Counted from the first letter of the stretch, positions 1-7,391 are shown. The stretch is 64,000 nt of DNA from Shewanella pneumatophori (GCF_023283895.1 NZ_JAKILB010000004.1:331171-395170); one strand, 5' to 3'. Numbers and translations: made by a program. Notes: generated from the sequence alone by a model not told the origin.

Positions 1-318
1 TGTTTGGTTATAGCTGTTTAAATACAGCTTAAACGACTTAGACTCGATCAGATTTTTACTATCAAAACTTAGGTTAAAGTCTGCAATAGCAATCATTGGC
101 TTGCCTTTAGCATTTAGCCAAGACAGTTCGTAGCCAGTCCAAATATCACAGCCATGAAAAGGTAGCTCATTGGTTAGACCGATAGCATCACGGTTTAATT
201 TACGCGGCACGCCTTGTAGTAAAGATGCATCATACTGCTCTTGATAACCGGTCGACTTTCCTAAAGTTAATTCAGAAAGTTCGGGGGCGTTACTGTAGGG
301 ATCATGATGTTGTGTCAT
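1..318 (-). CDS. queF: NADPH-dependent 7-cyano-7-deazaguanine reductase QueF (5' part, runs off the window)
   Basis: QueF reduces preQ0 to preQ1 in cytoplasmic queuosine biosynthesis. Reading the minus strand gives an open frame of about 106 residues beginning [20 protein letters not shown], the characteristic N-terminus of the long, bimodular QueF of gammaproteobacteria. The catalytic Cys and Asp lie beyond the window and cannot be checked. An in-frame ATG five codons upstream (at 333) would add METVL; I prefer the internal ATG because family members start MTQ. The gene is divergent from syd, the same neighbourhood as in E. coli (queF next to syd). Family assignment is strong; the exact start is uncertain. 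Confidence 0.9.
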   Translation of the reverse strand, partial: MTQHHDPYSNAPELSELTLGKSTGYQEQYDASLLQGVPRKLNRDAIGLTNELPFHGCDIWTGYELSWLNAKGKPMIAIADFNLSFDSKNLIESKSFKLYLNSYNQT

Positions 319-377
319 CAATACGGTTTCCATGTCAAAATAGACCCCTATTATAACTGATTTTGGAACTGGCTTAA

Positions 378-1019
378 GTGTCTTCTTTACCTGCTTTAGA
401 TCTTTTTTTATCTAAATATCAACAAGCCTACATGGATAAGCTTGGTGAACAGCCAAGATATTATGCGCAAGGACAAAAGTCTGAGTGTGTTGTCGCCGAA
501 GCGGGCTCCGATGGCGCAGTGTTTTGGCAATCGGTTGTACGTCAACAACCTGGTGAATTTGCTAATGTTGAAACAGCACTTGAAATGACATTATCTGCAG
601 AAATTAATCCATTTTTTGGCAGTCATTTTTCTGCACCGCTATTTTTTGACTCACAATGGGGCCAAGGTGAGCTAATCCAAGTGTGGGATCAAACTGATTT
701 TGAATACTTACAACAAAACATCATTGGTCATTTAATGATGAAGAGAAAGCTTAAGCAAGAGCCGACTTGGTTTATTGGTATTCTTGATGATGAAGATAAA
801 ATGTTGACGGTTAATAATAGTGATGGCAGCGTATGGATTGAAATTCCAGGTGAAGTACAAAGCGTTAAATTAAGTGACAGTTTAAACGAGTTTATAAACG
901 AATTGACTCCAAGGGTTACACCTGCGGTTAAACCTATTGAAGAGTCGATGCCACAACTAGATCATCCAGGGATCTGGCAAAGAATGAAATTAATGTGGGC
1001 TAATTTACGCGGAAAATAG
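378..1019 (+). CDS. syd: SecY-interacting protein Syd
   Basis: Syd is a peripheral inner-membrane protein that binds SecY and is thought to proofread or regulate the SecYEG translocon. The 213-residue product begins at a GTG codon ([18 protein letters not shown]). It carries the Syd-like acidic, aromatic-rich core, including [18 protein letters not shown] and the segment around [14 protein letters not shown]. It is about 30 residues longer than the E. coli protein because of a C-terminal tail ending in a basic [14 protein letters not shown] stretch. No signal peptide or membrane helix is visible, in keeping with a cytosolic partner of SecY. It is divergent from queF with about 45-60 bp between starts, so promoters must overlap. 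A near-perfect hairpin follows the stop. Confidence 0.9.
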   Translation: MSSLPALDLFLSKYQQAYMDKLGEQPRYYAQGQKSECVVAEAGSDGAVFWQSVVRQQPGEFANVETALEMTLSAEINPFFGSHFSAPLFFDSQWGQGELIQVWDQTDFEYLQQNIIGHLMMKRKLKQEPTWFIGILDDEDKMLTVNNSDGSVWIEIPGEVQSVKLSDSLNEFINELTPRVTPAVKPIEESMPQLDHPGIWQRMKLMWANLRGK

Positions 1020-1042
1020 TCTGCTGATATATAGTATCGATG

Positions 1043-1088
1043 AAAATGGCGCTTATATTTCTTTTAATTGAAATATAAGCGCCATTTT
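1043..1088. terminator. Bidirectional intrinsic terminator between syd and the DUF2310 gene
   Basis: Perfect 19-bp inverted repeat (AAAATGGCGCTTATATTTC and its complement) with an 8-nt loop. A-runs and T-runs at the two edges allow termination of both convergent genes. Confidence 0.85.
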
Positions 1089-1127
1089 TATGCTGACTAA
1101 ACTCTAGTGTGATAAGACTCGGAAGAG

Positions 1128-1901
1128 TTATAAATGGTCCCAAGAGATATTAGATACGATGCGGCAGGTGTCACAGCGAAAATGGAACATATCCAATAAT
1201 GGTTTATCGAGCAGCCATTCTTGACTGCCACACTTAGGACAAGAGCGCTGCTTTTCTACTGCTAAGCTTTCACCGCCAACACGGTATAAATAGTAATAGG
1301 TCGGAATTTTCGTCAAGTATTCGACTCTGCCACGTAAGTCCCAACCACGCCTAAATAGATCACTCTGATGACTGGTTAGCTCTTCAAGTGCGGCAAATTC
1401 AGCTTTAGTAGCTGCGGCCATTTGCAATTCATCACAAGCTTGCCATTCTGTTTGCCAACGGATCATTCGTTTATGATCGCCGTTGGCAGTTGCTGGAATT
1501 TGATACAGTGGAATAGGCTGCAAGGTGTCGCCATTTCTTAGTGGTGAGCACATGTGCACATAACTTGTGTAAAGTAGCTGCCAACTTGGTGTGTCTTGGC
1601 TAGATGCTTCAGAATTAATATCTTGGCCAATATACTTTTCACGTGGCGCAAGCAATTTGGCTTCGGTTAGCTCTTCGAGTGCACTATTTACCCAAGGACT
1701 ATTAAAGCGTTTAGATAAGCTGCTTTTTTCTGGGGTTAACATGCGTGCTTTAAACTCACCATCGTTAAATGCAACGGCAAATTCACGACCTAGAACCTGG
1801 CCATTGGCTCGATAAGCTTCAAGCAAACCATTAATGGCTTTTTCTGCTGCAGTAATCGTGGTGTTATCAAAACATTCAAATCGTAGTTCAATTACATGCA
1901 T
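1128..1901 (-). CDS. DUF2310 family zinc-ribbon protein
   Basis: The 257-residue protein ends in a clear zinc ribbon: CPKC near residue 222, then CDTC about 20 residues on (FRCDTCRIVSN). The long N-terminal part matches the DUF2310 type (Zn-ribbon-containing, possibly nucleic-acid binding). A WDLRGRVEYLTKIPTYYYLYR segment precedes the ribbon. No catalytic motif is recognised, and no signal peptide or membrane segment is present. Its start overlaps the end of the upstream gene by 10 bp, so the two are probably translationally coupled. Molecular function is unknown; a nucleic-acid or protein-binding role through the ribbon is inference. Confidence 0.8.
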   Translation of the reverse strand: MHVIELRFECFDNTTITAAEKAINGLLEAYRANGQVLGREFAVAFNDGEFKARMLTPEKSSLSKRFNSPWVNSALEELTEAKLLAPREKYIGQDINSEASSQDTPSWQLLYTSYVHMCSPLRNGDTLQPIPLYQIPATANGDHKRMIRWQTEWQACDELQMAAATKAEFAALEELTSHQSDLFRRGWDLRGRVEYLTKIPTYYYLYRVGGESLAVEKQRSCPKCGSQEWLLDKPLLDMFHFRCDTCRIVSNISWDHL

Positions 1902-2257
1902 TTGGTGTCAGGCTCTTTATTCATCAGGTTTTGTTGTAAGTTATCAAATTGACTTTTTAGCCCATTAAATTCGTTTCTTAATTCATTGAGGGCGTTTTCT
2001 AGCTGGAGGATCCTATCAGCTTGTTCAGATTGAGATAAGCTTGATTGACCATATTGAGTTTCTTTTGCTGTTGCTAAGCTGCTAGGTATTGCTTGTCTTT
2101 CTTCTGCACTCATAGACTTAAACTGTTGCAAACCTTGGATTAACTCGCGCATTGGGATGCTATTACCAAGTTTGGTTTTAATCAATGCTAATGTTGGTTC
2201 TCTACCTTGTTCATTGATTTTTTTAGCAGCTGTTAGCACTTGCTCAATCGGACTCAT
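1892..2257 (-). CDS. Hypothetical small protein with helical N-terminus and C-terminal coiled coil
   Basis: This 121-residue protein is not assigned to a family with confidence. Residues 1-55 (MSPIEQVLTAAKKINEQG onward) look like a small helical, KfrA-like or winged-helix DNA-binding module: 'GREPTLALIKTKLGNSIPM' resembles a helix-turn-helix. Residues about 80-115 form a heptad-rich coiled coil (ILQLENALNELRNEFNGLK). It is the first gene of a two-gene unit with the DUF2310 zinc-ribbon protein, overlapping it by 10 bp. The combination suggests a nucleic-acid-associated pair, but this is inference only. Confidence 0.65.
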   Translation of the reverse strand: MSPIEQVLTAAKKINEQGREPTLALIKTKLGNSIPMRELIQGLQQFKSMSAEERQAIPSSLATAKETQYGQSSLSQSEQADRILQLENALNELRNEFNGLKSQFDNLQQNLMNKEPDTKCM

Positions 2258-2413
2258 AGTTAGTCAAATTCCTTAAACATTGGTAATTATTATTGCTCTA
2301 GGCATATCCTAAAAGGCTAATAATAAATAAAGTCATTTAAAACAACAGCTTGTGTTTTGGCATGTAAGTTGCTTTTCTTCTAAGCAAAAATAATGTCATA
2401 ACAGGAAGTTAAA

Positions 2414-2785
2414 ATGAAAAATAAATTATTAGGTTTAGCATGTTTTGGGATTGCAAGCTTAGGGCTAACGGGCTGTGTGGTCAATGTTGGTGATGGGGAA
2501 TCTGACTGGGATAATCACGGTGCTTGGGAGAAAACTCAAGATAAAAACCGTGACAATTTGACAAAGATATCTCTAGGCATGAGTAAAGAGCAAGTGGTTA
2601 CTTTAATGGGAACAGCTGATTTTAACGAAGCCTATATTCAGGCCGATAAAGAAGTTTATGTGCTTTTTTATCGCACTCAACGTACCCATGGTGATGGTAA
2701 AACGACTAAAGACGAATGTACTCCAGTGGTCATAAGCAACAACGCTGTTGTGGGGTGGGGGGAGATGGCTTACGGCAAAATTTAA
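2414..2785 (+). CDS. DUF3192 family outer-membrane-type lipoprotein
   Basis: The 123-residue protein starts with a lipoprotein signal peptide (KNKLLGLACFGIASLGLTGC). The lipobox is LTGC, so the mature protein begins at Cys21. The residue after the Cys is Val, not Asp, so outer-membrane sorting is expected. The rest matches DUF3192: NRDNLTKISLGMSKEQVVTLMG is an SmpA/BamE-like 'LxxGMSKxQV' signature, followed by a conserved Cys (DECTPVV) and a closing GWG motif. SmpA/BamE-like folds bind envelope proteins, but the partner here is unknown. A good ribosome site (AGGAAG) precedes the ATG. The gene converges on the DUF2789 gene with only 17 bp between them. Confidence 0.85.
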   Translation: MKNKLLGLACFGIASLGLTGCVVNVGDGESDWDNHGAWEKTQDKNRDNLTKISLGMSKEQVVTLMGTADFNEAYIQADKEVYVLFYRTQRTHGDGKTTKDECTPVVISNNAVVGWGEMAYGKI

Positions 2786-2802
2786 AGTTGCTGTTGTAAT
2801 GG

Positions 2803-3036
2803 TTAGTTTTTTCTTAATAAGGTGTCTAAGTGGTCGATGACTTCGGTCCACTGGGCATCTTCATTAAATGACTCAATTAAGAAGTGCTTTTGCGATGGGC
2901 TCCAAAAGCTTGCTTGATGTAGCAATATATTGTCCGCTAATTGATGGTCATTGATAAACTGTTCAATTGCGGGTTGATCATTTGCTAATCCTAGCTGTAA
3001 AAACAGGTGTGATAGATCTTGCGGCGTTGTATCCAT
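2803..3036 (-). CDS. DUF2789 family protein
   Basis: Small acidic 77-residue cytoplasmic protein. It carries the DUF2789 pattern: N-terminal LSHLFLQLGL, central IEQFINDHQL, a FWSPSQKHFLIES segment and the ending DAQWTEVIDHLDTLL. Family function is unknown. It stands alone, converging with the DUF3192 lipoprotein gene. Length equals the usual size of the family (about 75-80 residues), which makes the frame secure although it is short. Confidence 0.85.
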   Translation of the reverse strand: MDTTPQDLSHLFLQLGLANDQPAIEQFINDHQLADNILLHQASFWSPSQKHFLIESFNEDAQWTEVIDHLDTLLRKN

Positions 3037-3320
3037 AACTATTCTCGTTGCTATGACTCTATCTAAGTATGGTCGATAAACTCGGTGTTTATTACATTAT
3101 CTAGATCTTAGCAGTTGTTTGATTATTCCCCTCTAGGTTGTAGCTTTTCTCTTTCATTATGATTTCTATCGTTAAAGTCTAGGCAAAGTTTTGTCAAAGC
3201 CAATAAAGCTTGTTTAGCAAAGAAATGCTGACCTGCTTAATGCACGAATTGATTATTAATTGCACTTCTATACAGTCTTGTTACATTGGTGTTGTGTGAT
3301 CAAGGTCAAGGACAATAACA

Positions 3321-3959
3321 ATGGAAGATCAAGCCATGGAAGAGTGTCGTGCAGTTTATCTCACGGCAGAAGATTTACGCATAGCAGCCTCTATTCTCTA
3401 TAACGCCTATCATGATGATCCCTTTTTTATCGAAACACTTTTTAGTGGTGATCAAGCGCAGTATGAGCAAAAGCTTCGCGGGGCTATTCGAGAAGAACTC
3501 AATGAGCTCTGGCAACAGGAGCAAGCACTTATTGGTATGTTCGTTGGGGATAGATTGATAGGCGTAGCCTGCATAGTGACTCAGCAGGTTCCCTTAGGTG
3601 AAGCGCGTTTTTGGCATTGGCGTTTAAAGATGTTGTTAAGTACTGGTTGGTATTCAACTCAGGCACTTATTAACAAAGAAAATCAGATTATAGAGAGCTT
3701 ACCAAGTGGCCAATGTGGCATTTTACAGTTTATTGCTATCGCAAATGTGGAGCAAGGCAAGGGCTATGGCAGTAAGCTTATCGACGCAGTTTTGAGTTGG
3801 TGTGATGAACAACTTCATCTTGATGGTATCGGAGTTTTTGCTAATCATAATGCACATATAGAGTTATTTAGTCGGCATAACTTTGAGACGATAGAACAAC
3901 TGACGATTGGCCAAGTTAATGGCGAGTTGCTTTTTTACCGAGGTGTGAGTAATGAGTAA
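3321..3959 (+). CDS. GNAT family N-acetyltransferase
   Basis: The 212-residue protein has the GNAT acetyl-CoA pyrophosphate loop EQGKGYGSKLI at about residues 144-154. It is preceded by the beta strand ILQFIAIANV and followed by a helix (DAVLSWCDE) and the ELFSRHNFE strand/helix typical of motif B. The substrate cannot be read from sequence. Two starts are possible: the ATG used here, preceded by an AAGGACAATAACA stretch, and an ATG six residues on (MEECRAV). The stop overlaps the start of the DUF962 gene by 8 bp, so the two are likely co-translated. Confidence 0.85.
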   Translation: MEDQAMEECRAVYLTAEDLRIAASILYNAYHDDPFFIETLFSGDQAQYEQKLRGAIREELNELWQQEQALIGMFVGDRLIGVACIVTQQVPLGEARFWHWRLKMLLSTGWYSTQALINKENQIIESLPSGQCGILQFIAIANVEQGKGYGSKLIDAVLSWCDEQLHLDGIGVFANHNAHIELFSRHNFETIEQLTIGQVNGELLFYRGVSNE

Positions 3960-4251
3960 GCGCTATCGTTCTTTTGCTGAATTTTACCCTTTTTATTTAT
4001 CTCAACATCAGCATAGAAACTGTCGAATATTACACTATTTCGGCAGTAGTTTAGTGATCCTATTATTCGCTTATGTATTACTAACTCAGCGCTGGGGTTT
4101 ATTGCTACTTTTACCTGTTATCGGATATGGATTTGCTTGGGTTGGGCACTTTGTATTTGAGAAGAATCGCCCAGCCACCTTTGAGTACCCACTTTACAGT
4201 TTTATGGCTGATTGGGTGATGCTCTATCAGGCCGTAATTAAACGGAATTAA
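3952..4251 (+). CDS. DUF962 / Mpo1-like membrane protein
   Basis: The 99-residue protein resembles the DUF962 (Mpo1-like) family. It has an N-terminal FAEFYPFYLSQHQHRNCRILHY motif region, two hydrophobic segments (SSLVILLFAYVLL and LLLLLPVIGYGFAWVGHF) and the conserved HFVFEKNRPATF with a downstream DW. In yeast, Mpo1 is an Fe-dependent dioxygenase of 2-hydroxy fatty acids that uses conserved His residues; His pairs are present here (HQHRN...H and GHF). Whether this bacterial protein has that activity is inference. It overlaps the preceding acetyltransferase gene by 8 bp. Confidence 0.85.
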   Translation: MSKRYRSFAEFYPFYLSQHQHRNCRILHYFGSSLVILLFAYVLLTQRWGLLLLLPVIGYGFAWVGHFVFEKNRPATFEYPLYSFMADWVMLYQAVIKRN

Positions 4252-4279
4252 GGTTAAATTCACATTGAGATAGTTTCTT

Positions 4280-4297
4280 TGTAAGAGATCTCTTACC
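4280..4297 (+). promoter_or_regulatory. UvrY/GacA-type upstream activating box of the first CsrB RNA
   Basis: TGTAAGAGATCTCTTACC is an 18-bp near-perfect palindrome. It matches the TGTAAG-N6-CTTACA element bound by the response regulator GacA/UvrY upstream of csrB/rsm RNA genes in gammaproteobacteria. It lies about 180 bp before the predicted start of the first RNA, the distance known for E. coli csrB. Confidence 0.85.
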
Positions 4298-4312
4298 TTG
4301 CTGTGGGATATT

Positions 4313-4362
4313 AATAAGGAGTCTAGCAAGTTAGAACTGTATACCTGTACTTACTCCTTATT
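4313..4362. repeat. 10-bp inverted repeat between UvrY box and csrB promoter
   Basis: AATAAGGAGT and its exact complement ACTCCTTATT are separated by 30 bp. This could be a weak terminator of the upstream gene pair or a protein-binding region in the csrB promoter. There is no T-tract directly after it (TATCAAATTG follows), so a terminator is doubtful. Confidence 0.45.
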
Positions 4363-4375
4363 TATCAAATTGTTG
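4363..4375 (+). promoter_or_regulatory. IHF consensus site in the first csrB upstream region
   Basis: TATCAAATTGTTG matches the IHF consensus WATCAANNNNTTR at every fixed position. It lies between the UvrY box and the RNA start, where IHF bending helps the response regulator at rsm/csr promoters of other gammaproteobacteria. The second RNA copy has no equally good match in the same interval. Confidence 0.5.
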
Positions 4376-4464
4376 CGTTGATATTTCATTGTTGGCTTTT
4401 TGTTGCTTTATTGTATTGCTCATATTTTCTCTAAATAAAAGTTTGCTAATCGGTAAACTGGGAA

Positions 4465-4791
4465 CCAGAAATAGATAGTCGCTGAAAGGATTTGGTTTAT
4501 ATCTATTTCTTGTAAAAGGTAAGATTGTTTTCATCTAAGCGCTTTAAGGATAAAAGCGAAGATTAGCTGAAAATGATTTGCAGGATGCAATAAGGACAAC
4601 CTCAGGATGAGGAGTTTAGCTTAGGATAAGCTAATGAAAGGATTCAGTACGTAAGTACAAGGATATACATGGAGTTACAGGGAAGATGCAGGAAGCAAGT
4701 TAACCAAGGATGATGCAGGGATCGCGTATATATAGCGGGAAAGCTAAAATAAAGTAGTACCGAGGGCGCACCATTAAGTGCGCCCTTTCTA
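4465..4791 (+). ncRNA. csrB: CsrB-family regulatory RNA, copy 1
   Basis: No protein frame exists here, but there are about 15 GGA trinucleotides. Many sit in AGGA/AGGAT loops closed by short perfect stems: TTGC-AGGAT-GCAA, CCTC-AGGAT-GAGG, TAGCTT-AGGAT-AAGCTA, GCTTT-aaggata-AAAGC. That is the hallmark of RNAs that sequester the translational regulator CsrA. A 5' hairpin is formed by AGAAATAGAT (4467) and ATCTATTTCT (4501-4510) with AAGGA in the loop. The 3' part (GGATGATGCAGGGATCGCG, then CCGAGGGCGCAC) parallels the end of E. coli CsrB. It closes with the terminator GGGCGCAC-CATTAA-GTGCGCCC plus T-run (4764-4788). The start is estimated from the first hairpin and a possible TAAACT -10 element, to within about 10 bases. 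Confidence 0.88.
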
Positions 4792-4828
4792 TATGTTAAG
4801 CTTGGCCGAGTTTAATTGCTCGCATGTT

Positions 4829-4846
4829 TGTGAGAGATCTCCTACA
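4829..4846 (+). promoter_or_regulatory. UvrY/GacA-type upstream activating box of the second CsrB RNA
   Basis: TGTGAGAGATCTCCTACA is an 18-bp imperfect palindrome sharing 15 of 18 positions with the box before copy 1. It lies 38 bp after the terminator of copy 1 and about 170-180 bp before the estimated start of copy 2, so each RNA has its own activator site at the same spacing. Confidence 0.82.
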
Positions 4847-5017
4847 AGCTCGTGAGAAATTTATACTAAAAGTTTGCGTTTTTTCTGCTTAAATTAATTT
4901 ATATTTAATATTTACAGTAGCTTATGGTTTGTTGTTGCTGTAATTAATTAAATTTTGCATGTTAAATAAATGTTTTGGCAAGCATTTAGATGGATGTTTT
5001 AGCTTATTATTTAGTTG

Positions 5018-5422
5018 TGCTAGGAAGCGCATTAGGAAGTAATAAGGTTTATGGATAAACGCAGTGTCGATGGATTGGCACTTATAAGGATGAAAATCAA
5101 GGAAGGCGATTAAGGATTGATTGCCAAAGCACCATAGGATGGCCTAACAATCCAGGATGGACGATGTTACCTAGGAAGGTACATACTAAGGATAGTAATC
5201 GAAAGGACGCTCAAGGATGACGTCGGACACGCTCAGGGTTGAGTATGCTTGATAAATGGATTATCGAGAGAATGGATTCGTACTGTTAAGTACAAGGAAG
5301 CAGTGGACAAGGAAGATGCAGGAGCAAAGTTACGCATGGATGGTGCAGGGAGCACTCATATAGCTGGATGAGCTTACGCAATAATAGGAAAGGCACGACC
5401 CCTTGGGGGCCGTGCCTTTACT
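5018..5422 (+). ncRNA. csrB: CsrB-family regulatory RNA, copy 2
   Basis: Second GGA-rich, protein-free stretch with more than 20 GGA motifs. Many are in AGGA or GGAT loops of short stems: CCAT-AGGAT-GG, TTACCTAGGAAGGTA, AGCTGGATGAGCT, GTACTGTTAAGTAC followed by AAGGA. The 3' section (GGATGGTGCAGGGAGCACTC, then the terminator) has the same order of elements as copy 1 and as E. coli CsrB. The end is a strong GC-rich hairpin (AAAGGCACG...CGTGCCTTT, 5389-5419) with a T-rich exit. This hairpin could also stop transcription from the DUF3301 gene on the opposite strand. Apart from these motifs the two copies differ in sequence, so the duplication is not recent. The 5' end is inferred from a TATTAT -10-like element near 5005. 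Confidence 0.87.
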
Positions 5423-5518
5423 TCTTTAAGGGGCTTAATTTTAGCATTACTGATTGCTTTTAATTCTGGCTTACGTGCTGTCAGTATGCCGGTTTTTGCT
5501 GACATACTTGCTTGGATC

Positions 5519-5914
5519 TTACTTGCAGCCACCAGAACTGCAGTTACCGCGTGAGCGTCCGCCACATCCGCCACCAACAGACCCTTTCGCTTCAGGTGCT
5601 TCGTGCCATTCAGGCTCTGGGAAGATAGGCCATTGGATTCTTTGGATCTTTTTACCGTGCATCCAGAGGCTACCACGATATTGATTGATACCGTCGGTGC
5701 TGAATTCAAACAGATACTTTACTTTCCAAGTCAGGCCGCTACTGCCACCTAAGCTAGGTTTTGCCGATTCTTGAGCAATAGCAAGCAATTGTACTTTTTG
5801 CTTTTTACACTCTTTGTTAGTGAATACTCGACTTAGTTCTGCCATTTGTCTTAATTGCCAAAAAAATGCAGCGATCATTATCACTCCGGCAATTATCAAA
5901 AAATCTGTCATCAT
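5519..5914 (-). CDS. DUF3301 family membrane-anchored protein with Gly/Cys-rich tail
   Basis: The 131-residue protein has one N-terminal membrane helix (DFLIIAGVIMIAAFFWQL, residues 4-21), then a DUF3301-type domain (residues 22-110) with WKVKYLFEFSTDG and GSLWMHGKKIQRIQWP. It ends in an unusual low-complexity tail, GGGCGGRSRGNCSSGGC, containing three Cys. A cytoplasmic C-terminal domain is likely by the positive-inside rule but not certain. The start codon overlaps the stop of the DUF3549 gene by four bases (ATGA), and a second ATG follows immediately (MM). Function is unknown. The conserved partnership with DUF3549 suggests a common role. Confidence 0.83.
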   Translation of the reverse strand: MMTDFLIIAGVIMIAAFFWQLRQMAELSRVFTNKECKKQKVQLLAIAQESAKPSLGGSSGLTWKVKYLFEFSTDGINQYRGSLWMHGKKIQRIQWPIFPEPEWHEAPEAKGSVGGGCGGRSRGNCSSGGCK

Positions 5915-6924
5915 CCTTTCGTTACCTTGAACAATCCGCCAATAGCAGCTGCAAGCTCTGCGCTGCGATTGGGGTTTCGCAGTTGGCCAAGTAGCTGAGT
6001 GCGAATTAATGGAATAGCCACAATATCAGCAAAAATCTGGTTAAAGAAGTGCTGCGGTTGTTTTGCTAAGGCTTCTAAGTAGATAGTGAGAGTTTGCTCA
6101 TCTTTTAGGGCAGACCAGTTACGTGCTGCAATAGTAATTAACATCTCTTCTGTTAACTGATCCGCAGCATTTAACTCAGCAATCGCTTGCTGGCTCGACT
6201 TTGTTTGAGATGCTAACCCACGTAAAAAATATGGTTTGTGGTTAGATTCAGCAATTTGCATTTGATTGAGTACCTTTACGGCCAGAGCATCTTCAATGTT
6301 TAAATGTTCTAAACACTGACAAACGGCAATTTTTACTTCTAACGCCCAATTATCAAAGCCATTAACTAGAATATTTTGATGATCTAGTTGCTGACTTCTT
6401 ACGCAAACATCTGCAATACCCTGTAAACCAATGTTTTGCCATTGGTTGCTTGGATGCTGTCCTGACAAGTACTGATAAGCAAACTCATACTGAGGTGAGG
6501 CTTTTTGCGCTAATTGCTTTCTTACCAGCGCATTAAATACCGCGAGTTTTTCTTGAGTCGGTTTAAAGTTAAACGGGTGGTTAGCCATCTGTTCTTGTTG
6601 CTGCTCAGTTAGAGGTTGAGTGGGATCGCGACCGAGAGCCTCAACAATCATCTTAATAAACTGGATGCGAGGTGCTGGGGATAATAATCCACGCTCATCT
6701 AGGGGCAGTTTGATAAACCAAATATAGTGCTGTTGGCTGGCATCCCAAAACACAATTGCAAACTGCGCATGGCCTTGAATAGGAGATGGGTAAGGGCAAT
6801 GCAATTCTTCTATCTGATGAAAAGCCATCATATCGATATGTTGTACTCGACGCCCCATGTCATAAACTTGGAATTGAGTATTAGCAGTTTTTAAAAAGTC
6901 GCTTAGGGTCGTTATCTGTGTCAT
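5911..6924 (-). CDS. DUF3549 family protein
   Basis: The 337-residue cytoplasmic protein has the DUF3549 N-terminus (LSDFLKTANTQFQVYDMGRR) and the block QFAIVFWDASQQHYIWFIKLPLDERG. Its C-terminal two thirds are alpha-helical and repeat-like (ALAVKVLNQMQIAESN and similar), resembling HEAT-type scaffolds. There is no recognisable catalytic motif. It is the first gene of an operon with DUF3301 (4-bp overlap) and is divergent from yqcC with about 120 bp between the starts. Function unknown. Confidence 0.85.
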   Translation of the reverse strand: MTQITTLSDFLKTANTQFQVYDMGRRVQHIDMMAFHQIEELHCPYPSPIQGHAQFAIVFWDASQQHYIWFIKLPLDERGLLSPAPRIQFIKMIVEALGRDPTQPLTEQQQEQMANHPFNFKPTQEKLAVFNALVRKQLAQKASPQYEFAYQYLSGQHPSNQWQNIGLQGIADVCVRSQQLDHQNILVNGFDNWALEVKIAVCQCLEHLNIEDALAVKVLNQMQIAESNHKPYFLRGLASQTKSSQQAIAELNAADQLTEEMLITIAARNWSALKDEQTLTIYLEALAKQPQHFFNQIFADIVAIPLIRTQLLGQLRNPNRSAELAAAIGGLFKVTKG

Positions 6925-7048
6925 ATCGTTATCGAGTGTAGGAAAATTAGCGCATATTATAGGGATAAGTCAGCTGAGATGGTATCATCGCGCGTTAATT
7001 TTGCGGCGCCAAAAATAGTGGCTGTAAACCACAGCAAGAGAGGGCAGT

Positions 7049-7366
7049 TTGATAGCTGTAAAAGCAAAAGACAAGTTGCTAGCTTTAGAAGTTGAGCTAG
7101 GTAAGCAAGGCTTATTAAGTGACACACCGCCAAGCGAGCGAGCACTAGCAAGTACAACGCCTTTCGCCTGTGATGTTATGCCGTTTGAGCAGTGGTTACA
7201 GTTTATATTTTTACCCAGAATGCATCAGATTTTAGATAACAATATGCCACTACCTACTGCAATGAATATTGCACCAATGGCTGAACATGTTTGGGCGGAT
7301 CAAACTGATTATCGCTATCTTATTTCTATTCTTACAGAGCTAGATCGGCTAGTTAGTAAGGCGTAA
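7049..7366 (+). CDS. yqcC: YqcC family protein
   Basis: The 105-residue protein matches the YqcC-like (DUF446) domain: a helix-rich core with FEQWLQFIFLPRMHQILDN and PLPTAMNIAPMAEHVW. The frame begins at a TTG codon preceded at good distance by AGAGAGGG, and no ATG lies nearby upstream. It is immediately before truC (25 bp gap), the order yqcC-truC-yqcA found in E. coli beside syd. Its role is unknown; the conserved pairing with truC suggests a link to tRNA modification but proves nothing. Confidence 0.88.
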   Translation: MIAVKAKDKLLALEVELGKQGLLSDTPPSERALASTTPFACDVMPFEQWLQFIFLPRMHQILDNNMPLPTAMNIAPMAEHVWADQTDYRYLISILTELDRLVSKA

Positions 7367-7391
7367 TTACAGGCTTACAAGAGAGTTTTCA

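Noticed and set aside
2603..2851. 82-codon minus-strand frame overlapping the DUF3192 lipoprotein gene
   Set aside because: It overlaps two supported genes and has no coding character of its own.
4252..5518. Tandem repeats or CRISPR-like array suggested by recurring GGAT motifs
   Set aside because: The repeats are short, irregular and sit in hairpin loops; together with the UvrY boxes and terminators they fit CsrB RNAs, not a CRISPR array.
5374..5709. A 111-codon minus-strand frame across the end of the second CsrB RNA
   Set aside because: It overlaps the terminator of the RNA and the DUF3301 gene in another frame, and has no ribosome site or family resemblance.
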